DNA of 64,000 nt from Pseudomonas furukawaii (GTDB taxonomy: Bacteria > Pseudomonadota > Gammaproteobacteria > Pseudomonadales > Pseudomonadaceae): NCBI RefSeq assembly GCF_002355475.1, contig NZ_AP014862.1, forward strand, positions 434,001 to 498,000. Reading direction: 5' to 3'. Shown here one piece after another: positions 16,228 through 24,937 of this stretch (positions within the stretch are counted from its first letter, which is position 1; every line of letters begins with the position of its first letter). The position numbers and the translations under genes are program-made. Below the pieces are notes generated by a model that saw nothing but the letters and a program-made list of their open reading frames with translations, was not told the DNA's origin and ran no database searches.

Positions 16228-19200
16228 GCCAGGTCAATCGCCTTCCCAAGGGTGGCCGCATCGATCGCAGCCAACCGCTGACCTTCACCTTCAACGGCCA
16301 GAACTACCAGGGCTACAACGGCGACAGCCTGGCCGCCGCCCTGCTGGCCAACGGCGTGGACATCGTCGGCCGCAGCTTCAAGTACTCCCGTCCGCGCGGC
16401 ATCGTCGCCGCCGGCGCCGAAGAGCCCAACGCCATCCTCCAGCTGGGCGCCGCTGAAAACGCCCAGGTGCCGAACATCCGTGCCACCCAGCAGGCCCTCT
16501 ACGCCGGTCTGGTGGCCACCAGCACCAATGGTTGGCCGAGCGTGAACAACGACGTCATGGGCATTCTCGGCAAGGTCGGCGGCGGCATGATGCCGCCCGG
16601 GTTCTACTACAAGACCTTCATGTACCCGCAGAACCTGTGGCTGACCTACGAGAAGTACATCCGCAAGGCCGCCGGCCTGGGACGTTCGCCGCTCGAGGTC
16701 GACCCGGACATCTACGACCACATGAACCAGTACTGCGACGTGCTGGTGGTCGGCTCCGGCCCCGCAGGCCTGGCCGCCGCGCTGGCCGCCGGCCGCAGTG
16801 GCGCCCGCGTGATCCTCGCCGACGAGCAGGAAGAGTTCGGCGGTAGCCTGCTGGACACCCGTGAAACCCTGGACGGCAAGCCGGCATCCGAGTGGGTCGC
16901 CAAGGTCATCGCCGAGCTGGAGACCCTGCCGGAAGTGACCCTGCTGCCGCGCGCCACGGTGAACGGCTACCACGACCACAACTTCCTCACCATCCACCAG
17001 CGCCTGACCGACCACCTGGGCGAAGTGGCCCCCCGTGGCCAGGCCCGCCATCGCGTCCACCGCGTCCGCGCCAAGCGCGTGGTGCTGGCCGCCGGCGCCC
17101 ACGAGCGTCCGCTGGTCTACGCCAACAACGACGTCCCCGGCAACATGCTGGCCGGCGCCGTCTCCACCTACGTCAACCGCTACGGCGTGGCCCCCGGCCG
17201 CCAGCTGGTGCTGTCCACCAACAACGACTACGCCTACCGCGTGGTGCTGGACTGGCTGGACGCCGGCCAGCAGGTGGTGGCCGTCGCCGACGCCCGCAGC
17301 AACCCCCGCGGCACCTGGGTGGAAGAGGCCCGCGCCCGTGGCGTGCGTATCCTCACCGGCAGCGCCGTGGTGGAAGCCCGGGGCAGCAAGCGTGTCAGCG
17401 GCGCCCGCATCTGCGCCATCGATGTGAAGGGCCACCGCGTCACCAGCCCGGGCGAGGTGGTGGATTGCGACCTGATCGTCAGCTCCGGCGGCTACAGCCC
17501 GGTGGTCCACCTGGCTTCCCACCTGGGCGGCAAGCCCGTCTGGCGTGAAGACATCCTGGCCTTCGTCCCGAGCGAAGGCGGCTTCCAGCAGCGCCACTGC
17601 GCCGGTGCCGTGAACGGTGTGTTCGCCCTGGGCGACGTGCTTGCCGACGGCTTCGAGGCCGGCGCCAAGGCGGCCGCCGAGGCCGGCTTCAAGGCCATCG
17701 AAGGCACGGTGCCGAAGACCGAGAAGCGCAAGGAAGAGGCCACCCTGGCCCTGTTCCAGGTGCCCCACGACAAGTCCACCGCCCGTGCGCCGAAGCAGTT
17801 CGTCGACCTGCAGAACGACGTCACCGCCGCCGGTATCGAGCTGGCCACCCGCGAAGGCTTCGAGTCGGTCGAGCACGTCAAGCGCTACACCGCGCTGGGC
17901 TTCGGCACCGATCAGGGCAAGCTGGGCAACATCAACGGCCTGGCCATCGCCGCCCGGTCGATGGGCATCAGCATCGCGGAAATGGGCACCACCATGTTCC
18001 GTCCGAACTACACGCCGGTGACCTTCGGCGCCGTCGCCGGTCGTCATTGCGGCAACCTGTTCGACCCGAAACGCTACACCGCCATGCACAGCTGGCACCT
18101 GAAGCAGGGCGCCGAGTTCGAGGACGTCGGCCAGTGGAAGCGTCCCTGGTACTTCCCCAAGCGTGGCGAGGACCTGCATGCCGCCGTGGCCCGCGAGTGC
18201 AAGGCCGTGCGTGACAGCGTGGGCATCCTCGACGCCTCCACCCTGGGCAAGATCGACATCCAGGGCCCGGACGCGCGGGAATTCCTCAACCGTGTCTACA
18301 CCAACGCCTGGACCAAGCTGGACGTGGGCAAGGCCCGCTACGGCCTGATGTGCAAGGAAGACGGCATGGTCTTCGACGACGGCGTGACCGCCTGCGTCGG
18401 CGAAAACCACTTCATCATGACCACCACCACCGGCGGTGCCGCCCGGGTGATGGAATGGCTGGAGATCTACCACCAGACCGAATGGCCGGAGCTGAAGGTG
18501 TACTTCACCTCGGTCACCGACCACTGGGCCACCATGACCCTGTCCGGCCCCAACAGCCGCAAGCTGCTGAGCGAGGTCACCGACATCGACCTGGACAAGG
18601 ACGCCTTCCCCTTCATGACCTGGAAGGAAGGCCTGGTGGGCGGCGTGCCGGCGCGGGTGTTCCGCATCTCCTTCACCGGCGAGCTGTCCTACGAGGTGAA
18701 CGTGCAGGCCGATTACGCCCTGGGCGTGTGGGAGCAGATCGTCGAGGCGGGCAAGAAGTACAACCTGACCCCCTACGGCACCGAGACCATGCACGTGCTG
18801 CGCGCCGAGAAGGGCTTCATCATCGTCGGCCAGGACACCGATGGTTCGGTGACCCCGGACGACCTGAACATGGGCTGGTGCGTCGGCCGCAACAAGCCCT
18901 TCTCCTGGATCGGCTGGCGTGGCATGAACCGCGAGGACTGCCTGCGGGAAGACCGCAAGCAGCTGGTGGGCCTCAAGCCCCTCGACCCGAACCAGGTGCT
19001 GCCGGAAGGCGCGCAGCTGGTGTTCGATCCGAAGCAGTCCATCCCGATGAAGATGGTCGGCCACGTCACCTCCAGCTACATGAGCCCCAGCCTCGGCCAC
19101 TCCTTCGCCATGGCCGTGGTCAAGGGCGGCCTCAAGCGCATGGGCGAGCGTGTCTTCGCGCCGCTGGCCGATGGCAGCGTGATCGAAGCCGAAATCTGCA

Positions 19201-19244
19201 GCTCCGTGTTCTATGACCCGAAAGGGGACCGCCAGAATGTCTAA
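16224..19244 (+). CDS. soxA: Sarcosine oxidase, alpha subunit
   Basis: The large subunit, 1006 residues. Domains in order: an N-terminal ferredoxin-like fold without the cluster cysteines (about 20-105), a pyridine-nucleotide-binding flavoprotein part with VVGSGPAGLAAALAAGRSG at about 175-193 that holds NAD+, and a C-terminal half related to glycine-cleavage T protein (about 610-1000) that binds tetrahydrofolate and captures the formaldehyde as 5,10-methylene-THF. In the complete complex, sarcosine becomes glycine and hydrogen peroxide with methylene-THF. It overlaps soxD by four bases and soxG by eight. Confidence 0.96.
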   Translation: MSQVNRLPKGGRIDRSQPLTFTFNGQNYQGYNGDSLAAALLANGVDIVGRSFKYSRPRGIVAAGAEEPNAILQLGAAENAQVPNIRATQQALYAGLVATSTNGWPSVNNDVMGILGKVGGGMMPPGFYYKTFMYPQNLWLTYEKYIRKAAGLGRSPLEVDPDIYDHMNQYCDVLVVGSGPAGLAAALAAGRSGARVILADEQEEFGGSLLDTRETLDGKPASEWVAKVIAELETLPEVTLLPRATVNGYHDHNFLTIHQRLTDHLGEVAPRGQARHRVHRVRAKRVVLAAGAHERPLVYANNDVPGNMLAGAVSTYVNRYGVAPGRQLVLSTNNDYAYRVVLDWLDAGQQVVAVADARSNPRGTWVEEARARGVRILTGSAVVEARGSKRVSGARICAIDVKGHRVTSPGEVVDCDLIVSSGGYSPVVHLASHLGGKPVWREDILAFVPSEGGFQQRHCAGAVNGVFALGDVLADGFEAGAKAAAEAGFKAIEGTVPKTEKRKEEATLALFQVPHDKSTARAPKQFVDLQNDVTAAGIELATREGFESVEHVKRYTALGFGTDQGKLGNINGLAIAARSMGISIAEMGTTMFRPNYTPVTFGAVAGRHCGNLFDPKRYTAMHSWHLKQGAEFEDVGQWKRPWYFPKRGEDLHAAVARECKAVRDSVGILDASTLGKIDIQGPDAREFLNRVYTNAWTKLDVGKARYGLMCKEDGMVFDDGVTACVGENHFIMTTTTGGAARVMEWLEIYHQTEWPELKVYFTSVTDHWATMTLSGPNSRKLLSEVTDIDLDKDAFPFMTWKEGLVGGVPARVFRISFTGELSYEVNVQADYALGVWEQIVEAGKKYNLTPYGTETMHVLRAEKGFIIVGQDTDGSVTPDDLNMGWCVGRNKPFSWIGWRGMNREDCLREDRKQLVGLKPLDPNQVLPEGAQLVFDPKQSIPMKMVGHVTSSYMSPSLGHSFAMAVVKGGLKRMGERVFAPLADGSVIEAEICSSVFYDPKGDRQNV

Positions 19245-19866
19245 TGTGAACGTCTACAAGCAGCGCCCCGACAAAGCCCGTGCCGAATCGCCGCTGTACC
19301 ACGCCGGTCTTGACGAGCTGGCGCGCAAGGGCAAGAGCAACGCGGGCGTGATCCTGCGGGAAAAGAAACTCCTCGGTCACCTGGTGATCCGTGGCGACGC
19401 CAGTGACCCCGCCTTCGCCGGCGGCGTGCACAAGGCCCTGGGCCTGGAGCTGCCGGTGGCCCTGACCCTGGTGGCGAACGGTGACAGCTCCCTGCAGTGG
19501 CTCGGCCCGGACGAGTGGCTGCTGGTGGTGCCGGGCGGCACCGAGTACGAGGTGGAGCAGCGCCTGCGCGCGGCCCTGGAGGGCCAGCACATCTCCGTGG
19601 TCAACGTCAGCGGTGGCCAGACCCTGCTCGAACTGTCCGGCCCCCATGCCCGGGACGTGCTGATGAAGTCCACGGTGTACGACGTGCACCCCAGCAACTT
19701 CCCGGTGGGCAAGGCGGTAGGCACCACCTTCGCCAAGGCCGGCGCGGTGATCCGCCACACGGGCGAGGACACCTGGGAGCTGGTGATCCGCCGCAGCTTC
19801 TCCGACTACCTCTGGCTCTGGCTGCAGGACGCCAGCGCCGAGTACGGGCTGGCGGTGAAGGCCTGA
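19237..19866 (+). CDS. soxG: Sarcosine oxidase, gamma subunit
   Basis: The fourth subunit of heterotetrameric sarcosine oxidase, 209 residues, also related to the glycine-cleavage T fold (LQWLGPDEWLLVVPGG at about 86-101; VVNVSGGQTLLELSGPHARD at about 121-140). It starts at 19237 (MSNVNVYKQ), eight bases inside soxA, with AGGGG upstream. The longer frame from 19213 is an extension into soxA. It is the last sox gene and is followed by a GC-rich inverted repeat that may weaken read-through into purU. Confidence 0.94.
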   Translation: MSNVNVYKQRPDKARAESPLYHAGLDELARKGKSNAGVILREKKLLGHLVIRGDASDPAFAGGVHKALGLELPVALTLVANGDSSLQWLGPDEWLLVVPGGTEYEVEQRLRAALEGQHISVVNVSGGQTLLELSGPHARDVLMKSTVYDVHPSNFPVGKAVGTTFAKAGAVIRHTGEDTWELVIRRSFSDYLWLWLQDASAEYGLAVKA

Positions 19867-19873
19867 AAGAATA

Positions 19874-19971
19874 GCCCCTCGTCCTCTGGGAGAGGGGTTG
19901 GGGAGCGGGATGTCCTGCGTCATTCGGACTTGCTCGCTCCCCCGGCCCCTCTGCCGCAGGCGGGAGAGGGG
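19874..19971. repeat. Imperfect inverted repeat between soxG and purU
   Basis: The left arm (CTCTGGGAGAGGGGTTGGGGAGCGGG) and the right arm starting CTCGCTCCCCCGGCCCCTCT can fold back. The same GGGAGAGGGGTTGGGGAG sequence recurs at 20882-20905 and in part at 58626-58650, so it is a dispersed extragenic element. It may act as an operon attenuator. Confidence 0.55.
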
Positions 19972-19994
19972 AGACAAAACAAGGGAGTCCGCAT

Positions 19995-20858
19995 ATGAGC
20001 CGCACACCCGATACCTGGATCCTCACCGCCCACTGCCCGAGCGTGCTCGGTACCGTGGATGCGGTGACGCGCTTCCTGTTCGAGCAGCGCTGCTACGTCA
20101 CCGAGCACCATTCGTTCGATGACCGGCTGGCCTCGCGCTTCTTCATCCGCGTCGAGTTCCGCCAGCCCGACGGCTTCGACGAGCAGGCCTTCCGCGCCGG
20201 CCTCGACGAGCGCCTGGCGCCGTTCGACATGCAGCTGGAACTGACGCCGCCGGGCTACCGTGCCAAGGTGGTGATCATGGTCTCCAAGGCCGACCACTGC
20301 CTGAACGACCTGCTTTACCGCCAGCGCATCGGCCAACTGGCCATGGACGTGGTGGCGGTGGTGTCCAACCACCCGGACCTGGAGCCCCTGGCCCGCTGGC
20401 ACGGGATTCCGTATCACCATTTCCCCCTCGACCCCAACGACAAGCCGGCCCAGGAGCGCCGCGTGCTGCAGGTGATCGAGGAGACCGGCGCCGAACTCGT
20501 GGTCCTCGCCCGCTACATGCAGGTGCTGTCCCCCGAGTTGTGCAGGAAGCTCGACGGCTGGGCCATCAACATCCACCACTCGCTGCTGCCCGGCTTCAAG
20601 GGCGCCAAACCCTACCACCAGGCCTACCAGAAGGGCGTCAAGCTGGTGGGGGCCACCGCCCACTACATCAACAACGACCTGGACGAGGGACCGATCATCG
20701 CCCAGGGCGTCGAGCCGGTGGACCACGCTCACTACCCCGAGGACCTGATCGCCAAGGGCCGCGACATCGAATGCCTGACCCTGGCCAAGGCCGTGGGTTA
20801 CCACATCGAGCGCCGGGTTTTCCTCAACGCCAACCGCACGGTGGTGCTCAACGCCTGA
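19995..20858 (+). CDS. purU: Formyltetrahydrofolate deformylase
   Basis: Hydrolyses 10-formyl-THF to THF and formate, which returns free THF when sarcosine oxidation floods the folate pool with one-carbon units. It has 287 residues with an N-terminal ACT domain (about 8-85, TAHCPSVLGTVDAVTRFL) and a C-terminal formyl-transferase domain. Catalytic residues are visible in AINIHHSLLPGFKGAKPYHQA (Asn-x-His) and in NNDLDEGPII (Asp). The start at 19995 has GGGAG upstream. It follows soxG at 128 bp in the same direction, matching the P. aeruginosa order soxG-purU2-fdhA. Confidence 0.95.
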   Translation: MSRTPDTWILTAHCPSVLGTVDAVTRFLFEQRCYVTEHHSFDDRLASRFFIRVEFRQPDGFDEQAFRAGLDERLAPFDMQLELTPPGYRAKVVIMVSKADHCLNDLLYRQRIGQLAMDVVAVVSNHPDLEPLARWHGIPYHHFPLDPNDKPAQERRVLQVIEETGAELVVLARYMQVLSPELCRKLDGWAINIHHSLLPGFKGAKPYHQAYQKGVKLVGATAHYINNDLDEGPIIAQGVEPVDHAHYPEDLIAKGRDIECLTLAKAVGYHIERRVFLNANRTVVLNA

Positions 20859-20868
20859 TGCATTTTCG

Positions 20869-20991
20869 CCCTCTCCCGCGTGCGGGAGAGGGTTGGGGAG
20901 AGGGGCTCCTTCTTCCTGCCGATCACCTGTTTCCCCGGATTGCATCCGGGCTATCCGGCTCCGTTGCCCGAATGAAATCCGGGACGGATCG
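20869..20991. repeat. REP-like elements between purU and fdhA
   Basis: First, a perfect hairpin CCCTCTCCCGC / GCGGGAGAGGG at 20869-20892 followed by TTGGGGAGAGGG. Second, a CCCCGGATTGCATCCGGG palindrome with a following CCCGAATGAAATCCGGG at 20933-20989. The same two units occur side by side at 58617-58684. Both are typical of dispersed pseudomonad palindromes. Confidence 0.6.
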
Positions 20992-21119
20992 AGCCATTTC
21001 ACAGAACCCGCTCTGCCAGGATTCACCGGCGGGTTCCGGCAACAGATGCAAGCTCCAGTACAAGGCCGCGCGGCCGCCGGTCGCGCCTTTGTATTCACAA
21101 CAACAAAGGAGAATTACGC

Positions 21120-22319
21120 ATGTCTGGTAATCGTGGTGTCGTTTATCTCGGTGCGGGCAAGGTCGAAGTGCAGAAGATCGACTACCCGAAGATGCAGGAT
21201 CCCCGCGGCAAGAAGATCGAGCACGGGGTGATCCTGAAGGTGGTGTCCACCAACATCTGCGGCTCGGACCAGCACATGGTGCGCGGCCGTACCACCGCCC
21301 AGGTCGGCCTGGTGCTCGGCCACGAGATCACCGGCGAGGTGATCGAGAAAGGCCGTGACGTGGAGAACCTGCAGATCGGCGACCTGGTTTCCGTACCCTT
21401 CAACGTGGCCTGCGGCCGCTGCCGTTCCTGCAAGGAACAGCACACCGGCGTCTGCCTCACCGTCAACCCGGCCCGTGCCGGCGGCGCCTACGGCTATGTC
21501 GACATGGGCGACTGGACCGGCGGCCAGGCCGAGTACGTGCTCGTTCCCTACGCCGACTTCAACCTGCTGAAGCTGCCGAACCGCGACAAGGCCATGGAGA
21601 AGATCCGTGACCTGACCTGCCTTTCCGACATCCTGCCCACCGGCTACCACGGCGCCGTGACCGCCGGCGTCGGCCCGGGCAGCACCGTGTACGTCGCCGG
21701 TGCCGGTCCCGTCGGCCTCGCCGCCGCCGCCTCGGCGCGCCTGCTGGGCGCCGCCGTGGTCATAGTCGGTGACCTCAACCCCGCCCGACTGGCCCACGCC
21801 AAGGCCCAGGGCTTCGAGATCGCCGACCTGTCCCTGGACACCCCGCTGCACGAGCAGGTCGCCGCGCTGCTGGGCGAGCCGGAAGTGGATTGCGCCATCG
21901 ACTGCGTGGGCTTCGAGGCCCGTGGTCATGGCCATGAAGGCGCCAAGCACGAGGCCCCGGCCACCGTGCTCAACTCGCTGATGCAGATCACCCGCGTCGC
22001 CGGCAAGATCGGTATCCCCGGCCTCTACGTCACCGAAGACCCGGGCGCCGTGGACGCCGCCGCGAAGATTGGCAGCCTGAGCATCCGCTTCGGCCTCGGC
22101 TGGGCGAAATCCCACAGCTTCCACACCGGCCAGACCCCGGTGATGAAGTACAACCGCGCGCTGATGCAGGCGATCATGTGGGACCGCATCAACATCGCCG
22201 AAGTGGTGGGCGTACAGGTCATCAGCCTGGACGACGCGCCCCGTGGCTACGGCGAGTTCGATGCCGGCGTGCCGAAGAAATTCGTCATCGACCCGCACAA
22301 GACCTTCAGCGCCGCCTGA
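21120..22319 (+). CDS. fdhA: Glutathione-independent formaldehyde dehydrogenase
   Basis: NAD+-dependent zinc dehydrogenase oxidising formaldehyde to formate (EC 1.2.1.46), needed because sarcosine demethylation releases formaldehyde. It is 399 residues and, as recalled, almost identical to the P. putida enzyme. Visible are the catalytic zinc Cys47 in STNICGSDQH, the GHE motif near residue 68, the structural zinc cysteines in CGRCRSCKEQHTGVC at about 98-112, and the VAGAGPVGLAAA Rossmann motif at about 190-201. AAAGGAG precedes the ATG. It ends the one-carbon island and is closed by a strong terminator. Confidence 0.97.
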   Translation: MSGNRGVVYLGAGKVEVQKIDYPKMQDPRGKKIEHGVILKVVSTNICGSDQHMVRGRTTAQVGLVLGHEITGEVIEKGRDVENLQIGDLVSVPFNVACGRCRSCKEQHTGVCLTVNPARAGGAYGYVDMGDWTGGQAEYVLVPYADFNLLKLPNRDKAMEKIRDLTCLSDILPTGYHGAVTAGVGPGSTVYVAGAGPVGLAAAASARLLGAAVVIVGDLNPARLAHAKAQGFEIADLSLDTPLHEQVAALLGEPEVDCAIDCVGFEARGHGHEGAKHEAPATVLNSLMQITRVAGKIGIPGLYVTEDPGAVDAAAKIGSLSIRFGLGWAKSHSFHTGQTPVMKYNRALMQAIMWDRINIAEVVGVQVISLDDAPRGYGEFDAGVPKKFVIDPHKTFSAA

Positions 22320-22373
22320 GGCGTTCCCCAACCCCCGACGCCGTGATGTGACAGCCGCGGCGTCTGTCCCTCA

Positions 22374-22397
22374 GGGGCCCTTCGGGGCCCCTTTTTT
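22374..22397 (+). terminator. Rho-independent terminator after fdhA
   Basis: GGGGCCC, loop TTCG, GGGCCCC, then six T residues. The UUCG tetraloop and T-run make it a strong terminator. Confidence 0.9.
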
Positions 22398-22534
22398 GAT
22401 TGCGCCGATAAAACCCACCGCCAACCGACGGACTGTCGGGAACGCCGTCCTGTCTGGCGCAGTCAGATGGACGAGTTTCCGCTCAGCGCCGCTACGTCCC
22501 GTTCCGGTGCGGATTATTTTGAGGTCGTCGATCC

Positions 22535-23182
22535 ATGCACAGTCCCCGAAGCCTGACCCTGGCCGTCCTGCTCAGCCTGGCCGCCAGCCCCGTATTCGCT
22601 GTTTCCCTGGGCGATGTGGTCGCAGCGGCCGCCGCCACGGGCGGAGAGGGGGCGACCGCCCAGACGCCTGGCGTGACCGCTGCGGAGTCGGCGGCGCTCC
22701 TGCAGCAACTGGGCGGCGAGTTGCAGATCACCCCGGAGCAGGCCCTGGGCGGTGCGGCGGCGCTGTTCGGGCTGGCCCGCAACAACCTGCCGGCGGAGCA
22801 GTTCGCCCAACTGGACCAGGCGGTGCCCGGTGTCGGCGTACTGACCGACCCCAACACCCAGGGACTGCTCAGCAGCATCGGCGGCCTGCTGGGTCAGCAG
22901 GCCGGCGGCGCGGAAGGGCCGGGAGGGGCCGCCGGCGTGCTGGCGGGACAGCCGATGAACAGCATGACGGACGTCAGCCAGGCGTTCGGTTCACTGGGCA
23001 TGGATAACGGCCTGATCGCCCGGTTCGCCCCGCTGATCCTGTCCTTCCTCGGGCAGCAGGGCCTGGCCGAGTCGCTCCTGCAGAACCTCGGCAACCTGTG
23101 GAAGTGGACCACGCCACCGGTGCCGTCCAGCCCGGCGATTCCGGCGGGCCAGGCGGTGCCGGTGAACGGCTTGTCCACCTGA
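22535..23182 (+). CDS. Exported DUF2780-like protein of unknown function
   Basis: A 215-residue protein with a clear signal peptide (residues 1-22, ending SPVFA). The mature part is Gly/Ala/Gln-rich with the repeated pattern of a secreted helical protein: EQALGGAAALFGLARNNLPAEQFAQLDQAVPGV at about 68-100 is the family block (DUF2780, VcgC/VcgE-like). No cysteines follow the signal peptide. It is a single-gene unit, convergent with the acyltransferase, four bases away. The role is unknown. Confidence 0.75.
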   Translation: MHSPRSLTLAVLLSLAASPVFAVSLGDVVAAAAATGGEGATAQTPGVTAAESAALLQQLGGELQITPEQALGGAAALFGLARNNLPAEQFAQLDQAVPGVGVLTDPNTQGLLSSIGGLLGQQAGGAEGPGGAAGVLAGQPMNSMTDVSQAFGSLGMDNGLIARFAPLILSFLGQQGLAESLLQNLGNLWKWTTPPVPSSPAIPAGQAVPVNGLST

Positions 23183-23185
23183 GGC

Positions 23186-24085
23186 TCAGCGATCCTGCCC
23201 CAGTTCCGCGCGCAGTTCGGCGATGCGCGCGTCCTTCTCCCGCCAGAGGTCGCTCACCCAGCCCTGGACGTACTGGCGGAACACGCCGTCGTTCTCGTAG
23301 TCGCCCTGCCACAGGGCCGGGTCCAGTTCGCGCGTGCGGATATCCACGGTCACCCATGGCACCTGGCCTGACAGCAGCGCCCAGAAGCCGGGCACGGCCT
23401 GGCCGGGGTAGACCAGGGTGACGTCGAGGACGGCATCCAGTTGCTCGCCCAGCGAGGCGAGGACGAAGGCGACGCCGCCCGCCTTGGGCTTCAGCAGGAA
23501 ACGGTAGGGGGACTGCTGGGCGGCGTGCTTGGCGGGTGTGAAGCGCGTGCCTTCCAGGTAGTTGACCACGGTGACCGGCAGGCGCTTGAACTTCTCGCAG
23601 GCGGCCCGGGTGATCGCCAGGTCCTTGCCCTTCATCTCCGGATGCTTCTCGAGGAAGGCCTTGCTGTAGCGTTTCATGAAGGGGTAGTCCAGGGCCCAGA
23701 AGGCGAGGCCGAGGAAGGGCACCCAGATCAGTTCCTTTTTCAGGAAGAACTTGAAGTAGGGCGCCTTGCGGTTGAACGCCTGCACCAGGGCCGGGATGTC
23801 CACCCAGGACTGGTGGTTGCTGATGACCAGGTAGGAGGTGTCCTGGCGCAGGCCCTCGCCGCCACGGATATCCCAGTGGGTCGGGGTGAGCAGGGCGAAG
23901 ACGCGCTTGCAGTTCTCCGCCCAGGCTTCGGCGATCCACATCACGCCGCGGGAGCAGGTGTCCTTCAGGGACTGGCCCGGCAGCACGAGCTTGAGCAGGG
24001 CGATGACCAGCATCGGGCCGATCAGGGTCAGGGTGTTGAGCAGCAGCAGCAGGGTGGTGGCGCTTCCGGTCAAGAGTGCCCGCAT
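23186..24085 (-). CDS. Membrane acyltransferase (YihG-like, PlsC family)
   Basis: A 299-residue lysophosphatidic-acid-acyltransferase-like protein. An N-terminal membrane segment (about residues 7-30) precedes the catalytic motif NHQSWVD near residue 95, and the second LPLAT block YLEGTRFTPAKH near residue 183. The length and the KHAAQQSPYRFLLKPKAGG stretch resemble E. coli YihG. It probably transfers acyl groups to lysophospholipid in the inner membrane. The start MRALL at 24085 has AGGAG upstream; the longer frame to 24196 adds a chain with no family match. Confidence 0.85.
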   Translation of the reverse strand: MRALLTGSATTLLLLLNTLTLIGPMLVIALLKLVLPGQSLKDTCSRGVMWIAEAWAENCKRVFALLTPTHWDIRGGEGLRQDTSYLVISNHQSWVDIPALVQAFNRKAPYFKFFLKKELIWVPFLGLAFWALDYPFMKRYSKAFLEKHPEMKGKDLAITRAACEKFKRLPVTVVNYLEGTRFTPAKHAAQQSPYRFLLKPKAGGVAFVLASLGEQLDAVLDVTLVYPGQAVPGFWALLSGQVPWVTVDIRTRELDPALWQGDYENDGVFRQYVQGWVSDLWREKDARIAELRAELGQDR

Positions 24086-24391
24086 GGGTCCTCGGCTCCT
24101 TGTTCGCTGGGGTGCGGGCCATGATACGCAGTCACCGTCCGGGCGACGAGCGGTCAGGCGGGCGTGGGGGCCAGTGTGCGCCACGCGGCGTTGCACTATG
24201 CTGACGCCCCGCCGGCGCCCGCTCCGGCGAACCTGGCGGCATGCCTGACCCCCAACGTCTTGCTCATGCCCCGGGCAAGGGTATTCTTCTCCGCGCGCTC
24301 GCCGGAGGCGTGGGGCTCCCTGATCGACTGAGCCGAACCATTGGCCGCCCCGCCAGTCCCAGAACCGAACCCCTCAACCAGGAGATGCCCG
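24086..24391. other. Divergent 306-bp gap, no gene seen
   Basis: The region between the divergent acyltransferase and protease genes. I see no supported reading frame, repeat or terminator; it should hold both promoters, but I cannot place them with confidence. Confidence 0.4.
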
Positions 24392-24904
24392 TTGAAAGCC
24401 CTGATCGCCCTGCTAGCCCTGGTCGCGCTGCCGGCCCTCGCCAACCAGGAACCGGCCCTCTACGGTCGTTACGAGTACGTGAAGCTGCCGGAGATCGGCC
24501 AGACCCTGAAGGCGAAGATGGACACCGGCGCGCTGACCGCCTCCCTGTCCGCCAGGGACATCGAACTGTTCAAGCGTGACGGCGAGGAATGGGTACGTTT
24601 CCGCCTGGCCACCAAGGATGCCGACGACACCCTCTACGAGCATCGCCTGGCGCGTATCAGCAAGATCAAGAACCGTGCGGACGAACTGGCCGACGAAGAC
24701 GAGGCCCCCTCGGCGGAGATATCCAGGCGGCCGGTGGTCGACCTGGAAATGTGCCTGGGCGGAACCCGGCGCACGGTGGAGGTGAACCTCACCGACCGCT
24801 CCAGCTTCAACTACCCGCTGCTGATCGGCGCCAAGGCCCTGAAGGAGTTCAAGGCGGCCATCTACGCGGGCCACAAGTTCACCGCCGGCAAGCCCCAGTG
24901 CTGA
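24392..24904 (+). CDS. Retropepsin-like periplasmic protease (COG4067, 'ATP-dependent zinc protease' family)
   Basis: A 170-residue protein of the RimK-associated retropepsin-like group. KMDTGALTASLSA at about residues 41-53 contains the D-T-G-A active-site motif of aspartic retropepsins, which act as dimers. With a TTG start at 24392 the chain begins MKALIALLALVALPALA, a clean signal peptide, and AGGAG sits seven bases upstream. The ATG at 24341 would add an unlikely 17-residue leader. The same kind of gene precedes creB in P. aeruginosa, and the spacing to creB is 33 bp, so co-transcription is likely. The family name 'zinc protease' is historical; the motif says aspartic protease. Confidence 0.8.
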   Translation: MKALIALLALVALPALANQEPALYGRYEYVKLPEIGQTLKAKMDTGALTASLSARDIELFKRDGEEWVRFRLATKDADDTLYEHRLARISKIKNRADELADEDEAPSAEISRRPVVDLEMCLGGTRRTVEVNLTDRSSFNYPLLIGAKALKEFKAAIYAGHKFTAGKPQC

Positions 24905-24937
24905 TCGCCGGCACCTGACCACCCGGCAGGGATGCCC

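Noticed and set aside
13364-19100. Very long minus-strand open frames (840 and 984 codons) opposite glyA-soxB and soxA
   Set aside because: They are mirror frames of GC-rich genes with strong codon bias. Their translations are His/Val/Gly/Gln-rich with no family motifs and no ribosome binding sites.
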